Assembly: GCA_013815485.1 (NCBI GenBank)
Contig: JACDGB010000161.1
Location: 1 to 5,326 of the forward strand
Origin: Rubrobacter sp.
Lineage (GTDB): Bacteria > Actinomycetota > Rubrobacteria > Rubrobacterales > Rubrobacteraceae
DNA length: 5,326 nt
Direction: 5' to 3'
Part shown: positions 1 through 5,326 of the stretch, one piece after another
How the letters are laid out: every line of letters begins with the position of its first letter
Position numbering within the stretch: the first letter of the stretch is position 1
The notes under the pieces: model-generated
The model's database searches: none
Told to the model about the DNA's origin: nothing
The model's input: the letters and a program-made list of their open reading frames with translations, nothing else
Translations under genes and position numbers: made by a program

Positions 1-2261
1 GTGGTGAACTCGATGCTCACGTCGCGGTCGGTCATCTGGTTGCGGAGGCGCTTGAGCTGTATCTCGATGATGTGGCGCATGTCCTCGCGCTCCAACTTGT
101 GGAAGACGATGGTCTCGTCTATCCGGTTGAGCAACTCGGGACGGAAGATCTTGCGCAACTCGCTCGTCACCCGGCTCTTCATCTCCTTGTAGGAGAGCCC
201 TTCGTTGCCGCCGCCGAAGCCGAGTGACTGGGTCTTGTTGATATGCTGAGCCCCGACGTTGGAGGTCATGATCAGGACGACGTTCTTGAAGTTGACCTGA
301 CGACCCTGCGCGTCCGTGAGCATCCCATCCTCGAGGATCTGGAGCAGGATGTTGAACACGTCAGGGTGAGCCTTCTCGATCTCATCGAAAAGGACCACGG
401 AATACGGCTTGCGCCGAACCTGCTCCGTAAGCTGCCCACCCTCATCATAGCCGACGTAGCCCGGAGGCGAGCCGACGAGACGAGATACAGTATGACGCTC
501 CATGTACTCGGACATATCCAGACGGATCATGGATTCCTGATCGCCGAACATATACTCGGCGAGCGTCCGCGCAAGCTCCGTCTTCCCGACGCCCGTGGGG
601 CCGAGGAACACGAACGAGCCGCTCGGACGGTTCGGGTCCTGTATACCGGCGCTGGTGCGGCGGATGGATCGGGAGACGGCCTTGATGGCCTGGTTCTGCC
701 CGACGACGCGCCCGTGCAGCGCATCCTCCATCTGCAAGAGCCTCGCGGACTCCTCCTCGGTCAGCTTCCTCACCGGGATACCGGTCCACATCGAGACGAT
801 CTCGGCGATCTCATTCTCCCCAATGGAGACGCGCTCCTCGCCGTCGCCCTCGCGCCAGGCTTTCTCGATCTCGCGCCGCTGTGAGATGAGCTTGCGCTCG
901 GAGTGCCGCAGGCTCGCGGCCTTCTCGAACTCTTCCTGCTCGACGGCCGCGTCCTTCTTCTGCCGCACGTCGGCCAGCTCGTCGTCTATCTCCTTGTAAT
1001 AAGGCGGCGAGGACATGGTCTTGATCCTCATCTTCGACGCTGCCTCGTCCATCAGGTCAATCGCCTTGTCCGGCAAGAAGCGATCCGCAATATAGCGGTC
1101 GCCAAGCTCCGAAGCGGCCTTCAGGGCCTCGTCAGTGATCTCGAGTTTGTGGTGCGACTCGTACTTCTCGCGCAAGCCCTTCAAAATAAGCTCGGTCTCC
1201 GCGACGGAAGGTTCGCCAACCTGAATGGTCTGGAAGCGACGCTCCAGTGCCTTGTCCTTCTCCACGTACTTGCGGTACTCATCTATCGTGGTCGCGCCGA
1301 TGACCTGGATCTCACCCCGCGCCAACGCCGGCTTCAGTATCGAAGCAGCGTCTATCGCGCCCTCCGCGGCACCCGCTCCGACGAGGTTGTGGATCTCGTC
1401 TATGAACAGGATGACGTCACCGTGGTCGGTGATCTCTTTCATGATCTTCTTGAGACGCTCCTCGAACTCACCGCGGTACTTCGATCCCGCGACCAGCGCG
1501 CCAAGATCCAGCGTATAGACTTCCTTGCCGGACAGGATCTCCGGCACGCGGTCTTCAGCGATCTCCTCGGCCAGCCCCTCGACGATGGCTGTCTTGCCGA
1601 CGCCAGGCTCCCCGATGATGACCGGGTTGTTCTTGGTCCGCCGCACGAGGATCTGCATGATCCTCTCTATCTCCTTCGTCCGACCGATGACCGGGTCGAG
1701 CTTGTCTTCCTCGGCATAAGCCGTGAGATTCCTGCCGTATTGATCGAGCTGGCGGGTCTTGGGACGCTTGGCCTCGGCGCTCCGGCCACCCGCGGCGGCC
1801 TCGCCACCCCGGCCACGACCGGAACGACCGCCGCCGAGCATCCGCACGACCTCACGCCGCACCTTGTCCGGGTCGACGTCCAGGTTGCTGAGAACGCGGG
1901 CGGCGACACCCTCGCTCTCGCGTACCAGACCGAGCAGGATATGCTCCGTGCCGATGTAGTTGTGGCCGAGCTGGAGCGCCTCTCTCAGTGCCAGCTCAAG
2001 CACTTTTTTGGAGCGCGGGGTGAAGGGCGCCTGTCCTCCGGTCCCTTCTTCGCCGTAGCCGACGATGCTCTCGACCTGCTCGCGCACCTCGTCGAGGGTG
2101 ACGTTGAGCGAGGACAGAGCGCGGGCGGCGACGCCCTCATCCTCCCTGAGAAGGCCGAGGAGCAGATGCTCCGTGCCGATGTAGTTGTGGTTGAATTGTC
2201 GCGCTTCTTCCTGAGCCAGCACCACCACCTTGCGGGCCCTTTCGGTAAATCGTTCGAACAT
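1..2261 (-). CDS. clpC: ATP-dependent Clp protease ATP-binding subunit ClpC (3' end cut by window edge)
   Basis: ClpC is a cytoplasmic HSP100 AAA+ unfoldase that feeds substrates to ClpP. The frame is open from the ATG at 2261 to the left edge (753 codons); perhaps 60-90 C-terminal residues are missing. In order: two Clp-N repeats (about residues 1-145, each with NHNYIGTEH or GHNYIGTEH); a Gly/Arg-rich linker (about 141-165) before [12 protein letters not shown]1 with Walker A GEPGVGKT (217-224) and Walker [10 protein letters not shown] (283-291); a middle domain with a UVR-like [10 protein letters not shown] (about 440); NBD2 with Walker A GPTGVGKT (554-561), pore loop GYVGY (601-605) and Walker B DEIEKAH (626-632). 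An LGF tripeptide (680-682) matches the ClpP-docking loop, which separates ClpC from the disaggregase ClpB. All key motifs are in one frame, so no frameshift is seen. [13 protein letters not shown] is the classic ClpC start and is preceded by a strong Shine-Dalgarno. Family identification is secure. Confidence 0.98.
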   Translation of the reverse strand, partial: MFERFTERARKVVVLAQEEARQFNHNYIGTEHLLLGLLREDEGVAARALSSLNVTLDEVREQVESIVGYGEEGTGGQAPFTPRSKKVLELALREALQLGHNYIGTEHILLGLVRESEGVAARVLSNLDVDPDKVRREVVRMLGGGRSGRGRGGEAAAGGRSAEAKRPKTRQLDQYGRNLTAYAEEDKLDPVIGRTKEIERIMQILVRRTKNNPVIIGEPGVGKTAIVEGLAEEIAEDRVPEILSGKEVYTLDLGALVAGSKYRGEFEERLKKIMKEITDHGDVILFIDEIHNLVGAGAAEGAIDAASILKPALARGEIQVIGATTIDEYRKYVEKDKALERRFQTIQVGEPSVAETELILKGLREKYESHHKLEITDEALKAASELGDRYIADRFLPDKAIDLMDEAASKMRIKTMSSPPYYKEIDDELADVRQKKDAAVEQEEFEKAASLRHSERKLISQRREIEKAWREGDGEERVSIGENEIAEIVSMWTGIPVRKLTEEESARLLQMEDALHGRVVGQNQAIKAVSRSIRRTSAGIQDPNRPSGSFVFLGPTGVGKTELARTLAEYMFGDQESMIRLDMSEYMERHTVSRLVGSPPGYVGYDEGGQLTEQVRRKPYSVVLFDEIEKAHPDVFNILLQILEDGMLTDAQGRQVNFKNVVLIMTSNVGAQHINKTQSLGFGGGNEGLSYKEMKSRVTSELRKIFRPELLNRIDETIVFHKLEREDMRHIIEIQLKRLRNQMTDRDVSIEFT

Positions 2262-2270
2262 TAGTGGGAG

Positions 2271-2278
2271 CCTCCTCC
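2271..2278 (-). promoter_or_regulatory. Strong ribosome binding site of clpC
   Basis: The minus strand reads GGAGGAGG, nine bases before the clpC ATG. It is the best Shine-Dalgarno in the window and fixes the start at 2261. It contrasts with greA, which has none. Confidence 0.85.
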
Positions 2279-2350
2279 GGTTTGAGGGTCCTTGAAAACG
2301 CCGGTCGGGGTAACGGTCTGAAATTGTGTACGGTCAACGATGGCAAACGG

Positions 2351-2380
2351 ATTATCTACTGTCAAAATCTGTCCTTTGAA
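2351..2380 (-). promoter_or_regulatory. Weak second promoter candidate for clpC
   Basis: On the minus strand TTCAAA (2380-2375, 4/6 of the -35 consensus) is followed after 18 bp by GATAAT (2356-2351, 5/6 of the -10 consensus). A start near 2344 would give a leader of about 83 nt. A perfect TTGACA at 2365-2360 sits just upstream of GATAAT, too close to be its -35, and has no -10 at 16-18 bp. This may be chance in an AT-richer stretch. Confidence 0.25.
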
Positions 2381-2416
2381 ATCATGCTGCTCTCCAATAT
2401 GCGGTGCCTGATCGTG

Positions 2417-2446
2417 AGTATACAAAAAGGTTCTGCCCATTGACGA
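2417..2446 (-). promoter_or_regulatory. Candidate clpC promoter with good -10 and weak -35
   Basis: On the minus strand TATACT (2422-2417, 5/6 of the -10 consensus) is preceded at 18 bp by TCGTCA (2446-2441, 4/6 of the -35 consensus). Transcription would start near 2410, giving a clpC leader of about 150 nt. A weak -35 with an operator centred about 59 bp upstream of the start is the arrangement expected of an activated promoter. That reading is inference; no transcript data are available. Confidence 0.45.
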
Positions 2447-2504
2447 TCTGTTTAAGCGTTTTACGCTCTCAGCGCGATAGCCAGCGTGACCACCTCACAG
2501 ATCG
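2444..2504. repeat. 8-bp inverted repeat flanking the clpC operator
   Basis: CGATCTGT at 2444-2451 is matched by its exact reverse complement ACAGATCG at 2497-2504. The CGCT/AGCG half-site cluster lies between the arms, and the left arm overlaps the predicted -35 of the TATACT promoter. With 45 bp between arms it could be a pair of regulator sites or simple chance. Confidence 0.35.
2455..2474 (-). promoter_or_regulatory. ClgR-like operator: alternating CGCT/AGCG half-sites
   Basis: The minus strand reads CGCT-GAG-AGCGT-AAA-ACGCT: two overlapping palindromes sharing the central AGCG, each with a 3-bp spacer. The first half fits CGC-N5-GCG followed by two A/T bases, the core I recall for ClgR, the XRE-type activator of clpC and clpP in Corynebacterium, Streptomyces and Mycobacterium. 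The outer positions of that consensus match only partly. The site lies upstream of clpC and about 59 bp before the predicted start, which suits an activator. Another palindrome-binding regulator is possible. No clgR gene is in the window. Confidence 0.5.
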
Positions 2505-2531
2505 CTTTTCCTTGACACTTTTTACCTTATC

Positions 2532-2554
2532 CGCCGAACCGACAAAGTTCGGTG
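2532..2554 (-). terminator. Hairpin after lysK, weak terminator candidate
   Basis: CCGAAC (2534-2539) and GTTCGG (2547-2552) form a perfect 6-bp stem with a 7-base loop, extendable by a G-U and a C-G pair. It begins about 8 bases past the lysK stop. On the minus strand it is followed by A/G-rich sequence, not a U-run, so it is not a canonical intrinsic terminator. It may instead protect the lysK mRNA 3' end or reduce readthrough. Confidence 0.3.
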
Positions 2555-2561
2555 TCCCGCA

Positions 2562-4040
2562 TCACACCAGGGACGCCAGGAACCTCTCACGCACGATACC
2601 GTCAGGCAAGCCCGCAACGAAGGGCCCGGCCTTTGGCCCGCTCTTTTTACCGAGAAGAACTGTGTACACCGCCGCGAAAGCCTTTTTCGGTTTGATCTCA
2701 CGTCCGATCGCCGTGGAATACAGCATCTCCTGCACCGCCTCACCATCCATGTCAGGGCTCAACTTTTCGGCCACTGCCGAGAGATATGTTCGCTGCTCTT
2801 CGTCGAGGCCCGCTGCGGCCTCAGCCGACTCATCCGGGTCGAGCACCCGCAGCCGCAGCGATTCCGGCGCTCGCTCTCTGGCCCAGTTGCGAGCATACGA
2901 AAGTTCCTGGGAGAGGCTTGCCAGGTCTCTTGCCGCCGCCTCGTAACCGCCGCGGCGGAGCATCCCGGCGGCCTCCGCGTCGTCCCCGGCGGTCTGGGCC
3001 ACGAGGACCAGGTGGTTGAACGGCACGTCCGTCCCCCCGGTCTCGGCGTTGTACTCGTCCACGAAGCGGGGGAAGCCCTCGCCGAGATCCAGTTCGATGG
3101 CGCGGGCGGGGTCGCGGCCTAGCATCATCCTGCGCAGTGCGTCGGGGGGAAGGATCCTCAGTAGATCCTCCGGCAACAACACTATGCCCTTCGAGGAACT
3201 CATCGCGCCCTGGCCCTTGATGTAATTCCACTCGTACTCGTACCGCCCCGGCACGGGATAATGAAAGACTTCCCGCGACATCCGATCCGCCGTGTCCGTC
3301 GAGCCACCGCGGCTGGTGTGATCCTTCCCGAATGGCTCGAACGTGACGCCCAGAGCCTTCCACCGCGCCGCGAGTTCGACTCGCCAGCCGAGCTTGCCCT
3401 CGCCCTTCGAATAATCCGCGACACCCTCATTGCCATCCCGATCCACGAAGACGACTTTATTCTCATCCGGCAGATGCTCGGCCACGCGATTGCCGGTGAG
3501 GTTTCCAGAGGAAGCCCGCGGCTGGTATGGCGACCAATCCTCAGCCATCTCGCGGCCACTGATCTCTTGAAGGATGCGACGCAACGCCGCGGTGTTCTCC
3601 AATGCCTCCCGCGTCACCCCCGTATACACGCCACTCTCGTAGAGTTCGTGCGAACGGAGGACTTCGATATCCATGCCCATCTCGCGGAGGGATTCCTCGA
3701 ACGGTACGAGGAAGTGCTCGGCGTATGAAGCGTGACAGCCTTCGGGGTCGGGGATGCGGGAGAGGCTGTGTCCGAAATACGCCTCGAAGCTCTCCGGCAC
3801 GCCGGGCGCGACCCTGCGAAGCGGGTCTATCGTATCGGCGTGGAAGACGAAACGAACTTCCAGGCCGCGAGCTTTCAGGGCGTTCGCCACGGCCTCCGCG
3901 ACGAGGACTTCGCGCAGGTTATGGATGATGCCGGAGGGGCTGATGCCGGTGACGACAACGTGCGGTCCATCGCCGTGGGTCGCCACCACGCGCTCCGCCG
4001 TCCTTTGCGCCCAGACGGGCGCGGATAAATCACTGCTCAT
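2562..4040 (-). CDS. lysK: Class I lysyl-tRNA synthetase with atypical active-site and zinc motifs
   Basis: This cytoplasmic enzyme charges tRNA-Lys with lysine using ATP. At 492 residues it is near the length of the archaeal/spirochaete class I family and is unrelated to class II LysS. Family marks: TGISPSG (31-37) opening the Rossmann fold; GKLGWRVE (215-222); FGKDHTSRGGS (237-247); and MSSSKG (280-285), the KMSKS loop. The C-terminal helical region (about 340-492) should recognise the anticodon. Two oddities stand out. The HIGH-type motif reads SGIIHNLRE (36-44), where relatives have H-x-G-N. The CxxCG pairs expected before the KDH block read RASSG (175-179) and VDRDG (199-203), leaving one Cys (102) in the protein. 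The ATG at 4040 has GTGGAG six bases upstream. The stop is TGA. The gene follows greA by 69 nt, probably on the same transcript. The class is clear; the activity is less certain because of these changes. Confidence 0.94.
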   Translation of the reverse strand: MSSDLSAPVWAQRTAERVVATHGDGPHVVVTGISPSGIIHNLREVLVAEAVANALKARGLEVRFVFHADTIDPLRRVAPGVPESFEAYFGHSLSRIPDPEGCHASYAEHFLVPFEESLREMGMDIEVLRSHELYESGVYTGVTREALENTAALRRILQEISGREMAEDWSPYQPRASSGNLTGNRVAEHLPDENKVVFVDRDGNEGVADYSKGEGKLGWRVELAARWKALGVTFEPFGKDHTSRGGSTDTADRMSREVFHYPVPGRYEYEWNYIKGQGAMSSSKGIVLLPEDLLRILPPDALRRMMLGRDPARAIELDLGEGFPRFVDEYNAETGGTDVPFNHLVLVAQTAGDDAEAAGMLRRGGYEAAARDLASLSQELSYARNWARERAPESLRLRVLDPDESAEAAAGLDEEQRTYLSAVAEKLSPDMDGEAVQEMLYSTAIGREIKPKKAFAAVYTVLLGKKSGPKAGPFVAGLPDGIVRERFLASLV

Positions 4041-4093
4041 ACGCTACTCCACGAAAGCCTGGAAGGAAAATTGTAGAAAAGACGCTGAAAGTA

Positions 4094-4109
4094 CCGGCTC
4101 TCAGGCCGG
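4094..4109 (-). other. Small GC hairpin at the greA-lysK junction
   Basis: CCGGC (4094-4098) and GCCGG (4105-4109) form a 5-bp stem around a 6-base loop, immediately after the greA TAG. On the minus strand the nearest U-run (four bases) comes about 12 nt later, so it is a poor terminator. It could be an attenuator or an mRNA-stability element between greA and lysK, or chance. Confidence 0.25.
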
Positions 4110-4598
4110 CTAGCTGGCGATTTCGACGTTGACGATCTCGTACTCCGTCGAGCCGCGGGGCGTCGCCACGGTAACCTTCTCGCCCACCCGGCGTTTCAGG
4201 ACCGCGCGGCCCACCGGGGAGGAGTGCGAAAGCTTGCCGCTCGTCGGGTCGGATTCGTTGACGCCCACGATCTGGAAGGTTCGCTCCTCGTCCTTGCCGA
4301 CGACCCTAAGCGTCACGCTGGTGCCGAGTTCCACGGAGTCATCGTCCACCGACTTCGAGGGATCCACGACCTTCGCGTTGCGGACCCGGCGCTGAAGCTC
4401 GTTGATGCGGCGCTCCAAAAGCCCTTGCTCCGTCTTCGCGTCGTCGTACTCGGAGTTCTCGGAGATGTCGCCGAACTCCCGGGCCTGCCGGATGCGGTCG
4501 GCTATCTCCCTGCGGCGATCCTCGGTGAGATATCGAAGCTCCTCCTGAAGCTTCTCCATCCCATCCGGCGTAACTAGTTCTTGATTTTTCTCCGTCAT
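4110..4598 (-). CDS. greA: Transcription elongation factor GreA
   Basis: GreA enters the RNA polymerase secondary channel and stimulates cleavage of backtracked RNA. The protein is 162 residues, close to the usual ~158. Residues 1-80 form the antiparallel coiled coil, with VTPDGMEKLQEEL near the start and the tip motif AREFGDISENSEYDDAK (39-55). Acidic tip residues D44 and E47 correspond to the catalytic pair D41/E44 of E. coli GreA. The C-terminal FKBP-like domain ends with SPVGRAVLKRRVGEKVTV and EYEIVNVE. I chose the ATG at 4598: family members begin 5-10 residues before the L/VTPEG block, and an upstream in-frame TTG at 4637 lies inside the -35 box of a perfect promoter and so would not be transcribed. 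No Shine-Dalgarno is possible because the predicted transcript starts about 5 nt before the ATG. The stop is TAG. lysK follows after 69 nt and probably shares the transcript. Confidence 0.96.
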   Translation of the reverse strand: MTEKNQELVTPDGMEKLQEELRYLTEDRRREIADRIRQAREFGDISENSEYDDAKTEQGLLERRINELQRRVRNAKVVDPSKSVDDDSVELGTSVTLRVVGKDEERTFQIVGVNESDPTSGKLSHSSPVGRAVLKRRVGEKVTVATPRGSTEYEIVNVEIAS

Positions 4599-4608
4599 AA
4601 GGTGCGAG

Positions 4609-4637
4609 ATTATAAGAGCGGTCGTGGAACGTGTCAA
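4609..4637 (-). promoter_or_regulatory. Perfect-consensus housekeeping promoter of greA
   Basis: On the minus strand TTGACA (4637-4632) and TATAAT (4614-4609) are separated by exactly 17 bp, matching the primary sigma factor consensus at all twelve positions. The expected start is the A at 4603 or its neighbours, leaving about 5 nt before the greA ATG at 4598. The transcript would be leaderless or nearly so. This promoter probably drives greA and lysK. Confidence 0.9.
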
Positions 4638-4638
4638 C

Positions 4639-4678
4639 GTGTTAGCCGGTCAGCATTTCAGCCGGTCAGCATTTCAGC
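4639..4678 (-). repeat. Five-unit 8-bp iteron array abutting the greA -35 box
   Basis: Read on the minus strand, five consecutive 8-bp units are GCTGAAAT, GCTGACCG, GCTGAAAT, GCTGACCG and GCTAACAC. Units 1+2 and 3+4 form an exact 16-bp tandem duplication, and every unit starts with GCT-R-A. The array ends one base before TTGACA, spanning about -37 to -76 from the predicted start. Placement suggests a regulator or UP-type element, but a recent 16-bp slippage duplication explains it equally well. No known operator is recognised. Confidence 0.7.
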
Positions 4679-4714
4679 TTCGTCACCGTTCACATCGGGT
4701 TCGGACCACGGACG

Positions 4715-4735
4715 AGAGGCTTCCACTGAAGCTCT
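4715..4735 (-). terminator. Hairpin after coaX, weak terminator candidate
   Basis: AGAG plus CTTC (4715-4723, one bulged G) pairs with GAAGCTCT (4728-4735), giving an 8-bp stem with a 4-base loop. It begins 6 bases past the coaX stop. There is no U-run after it on the minus strand. High-GC actinobacteria often end transcripts on hairpins without U-tails, and a fresh promoter for greA follows, so a terminator role is plausible but unproven. Confidence 0.4.
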
Positions 4736-4741
4736 GCCCTG

Positions 4742-5326
4742 CTATTTCGCGTTCATCTCGTAGAGGACGCGCAAGCCCTTCAGGGTGAGGTCGGGGTCGA
4801 GGGTCTGGATCTCATGGCAGTGCGGGACGATGACCGGGGCCGGTCCTCCCGTGGCGATGACCTGGAGACCATCCACGGGCTCGGAGGCTGCCAGCTCGTC
4901 CCTGAAACGGCGGATCAGGGCGTCCACCGCGCCTGCGTATCCGTAGATGAAGCCGCTACGGATGGAGTCTGGGGTGTTGGTGGCAACGGCCTTCGGCGCC
5001 CTGACTTCCAGGTCCACGTTCTGGAGCTTGGCCGCCCGCGAGGCGAGAGTATCAAGAGAGATGTAGATTCCGGGCATGAGCGCGCCGCCCAGATAGTTCG
5101 CGCCCCTTCCCACGGCTTCCACGGTCGTGGCCGTGCCGAAGTCCACGATTATCGCCGGTGTCCCGTAGTAGCGCACGGCGGCGACAGAGTTGACTATGCG
5201 ATCCGACCCCAGAGCCCTCGGGTCGTCGTAGTGGATCTCAAGCCCCGTCTTTATCCCGGACGAGACCGAATAGAACGGTACATTCAGGAGGTCTTCGGTG
5301 AAGCGTTCGTACGACCGGATCAGCGG
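4742..5326 (-). CDS. coaX: Type III pantothenate kinase CoaX (N-terminus outside window)
   Basis: CoaX phosphorylates pantothenate with ATP, the first step of coenzyme A synthesis, in the cytoplasm. It belongs to the ASKHA fold and typically acts as a dimer needing a monovalent cation. The frame is open to the right edge and 194 residues are visible; about 60 N-terminal residues, including the D-x-G-N-T phosphate-binding motif, lie outside. Seen motifs, counted from the edge: SSGIKTGLEIHYDDP (22-36); GSDRIVN (40-46), usually G-A-D-R; DFGTATT (62-68), with the conserved catalytic Asp at 62; GGALMPG (80-86); TNTPDSIRSG, the family's NT-x(4)-SG block; and IATGG near the C-terminus. It ends DLTLKGLRVLYEMNAK, as the family does, then TAG. 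An internal GTG at 5176 is not the start because family sequence continues upstream of it. Downstream greA has its own promoter, so coaX is probably in a separate transcription unit. Confidence 0.95.
   Translation of the reverse strand, partial: PLIRSYERFTEDLLNVPFYSVSSGIKTGLEIHYDDPRALGSDRIVNSVAAVRYYGTPAIIVDFGTATTVEAVGRGANYLGGALMPGIYISLDTLASRAAKLQNVDLEVRAPKAVATNTPDSIRSGFIYGYAGAVDALIRRFRDELAASEPVDGLQVIATGGPAPVIVPHCHEIQTLDPDLTLKGLRVLYEMNAK

Larger units (their letters stand above)
2262..2561. other. Intergenic region between lysK and clpC (clpC control region)
   Basis: These 300 bases hold no convincing gene and are visibly more AT-rich than the flanking coding regions. In transcription order (minus strand) they contain a 6-bp-stem hairpin close behind the lysK stop, an inverted repeat enclosing a cluster of CGCT/AGCG half-sites, a TATACT -10 candidate, a second weaker promoter candidate, a leader containing a 7-codon micro-ORF, and the clpC Shine-Dalgarno. 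No U-tract follows the hairpin, so readthrough from lysK into clpC cannot be excluded. Confidence 0.75.

Noticed and set aside
243..884. 213-codon open frame on the plus strand
   Set aside because: Antisense to the NBD2 part of clpC, with no domain or initiation signal.
903..2264. 453-codon open frame on the plus strand opposite clpC
   Set aside because: It mirrors the clpC coding sequence, has no Shine-Dalgarno or recognisable domain, and long antisense frames are expected opposite GC-rich genes. The clpC frame carries all family motifs.
2281..2300. HAIR (HspR), CIRCE or CtsR operator before clpC
   Set aside because: TTTGAGG and CTTGAAA elements looked suggestive but do not form the CTTGAGT-N7-ACTCAAG palindrome, and no TTAGCACTC repeat or GGTCAAA direct repeat was found.
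2137..2346. 69-codon minus-strand frame overlapping the clpC start
   Set aside because: It starts with TTG and no Shine-Dalgarno and runs out of frame through the clpC N-terminus.
2404..2946. 180-codon plus-strand frame starting in the lysK-clpC gap
   Set aside because: Most of it is antisense to lysK. The part in the gap looks like noncoding sequence and there is no convincing start signal.
4070..4098. Separate lysK promoter using TACAAT at 4075-4070
   Set aside because: No -35-like hexamer lies at 15-18 bp upstream; the region there is the GC hairpin.
4599..4637. Upstream TTG start extending greA by 13 residues
   Set aside because: The TTG is the first three bases of the -35 hexamer of a perfect promoter, and the extension is absent from typical GreA proteins.
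4742..5176. GTG at 5176 as start of a short 144-residue protein
   Set aside because: Conserved CoaX sequence, including GSDRIVN and the KTGL region, continues upstream in the same frame to the window edge.

Overview
The window is a compact, GC-rich bacterial segment in which every supported gene lies on the minus strand. In transcription order (right to left) they are coaX (type III pantothenate kinase, N-terminus outside the window), greA (transcript-cleavage factor), lysK (class I lysyl-tRNA synthetase) and clpC (Clp ATPase, C-terminus outside the window). Several features point to an actinobacterium, possibly a deep-branching Rubrobacter-like lineage. ClpC has a Gly/Arg-rich linker followed by LDQYGRNLT, as in actinobacterial ClpC1. 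The lysyl-tRNA synthetase is the rarer class I type. A CGC-N5-GCG element resembling a ClgR operator lies upstream of clpC, and greA is nearly leaderless. The genus is a guess from pattern recognition, not a database match.

Layout: 4742-5326 is the last ~194 codons of coaX. 4599-4741 is an intergenic region with a hairpin just after coaX, an array of five 8-bp units, and a perfect-consensus housekeeping promoter (TTGACA-17 bp-TATAAT) ending only about 10 bp before the greA ATG. greA (4110-4598) is followed after 69 nt by lysK (2562-4040), probably on the same transcript. A 300-bp gene-free region (2262-2561) separates lysK from clpC. It holds a hairpin, a cluster of CGCT/AGCG half-sites that fits a ClgR-type operator, one or two candidate promoters, a 5' leader of up to ~150 nt and a strong Shine-Dalgarno. 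clpC then runs off the left edge.

Functionally these are housekeeping and stress-maintenance genes: coenzyme A synthesis, rescue of backtracked RNA polymerase, lysine tRNA charging and regulated proteolysis with ClpP. They do not form one pathway. I see no mobile element, CRISPR array, rRNA or tRNA, and no convincing new multi-gene system. The most interesting points are the lysyl-tRNA synthetase, whose HIGH motif appears two residues short and whose usual zinc cysteines are replaced; the 8-bp iteron array against the greA promoter; and the clpC control region.
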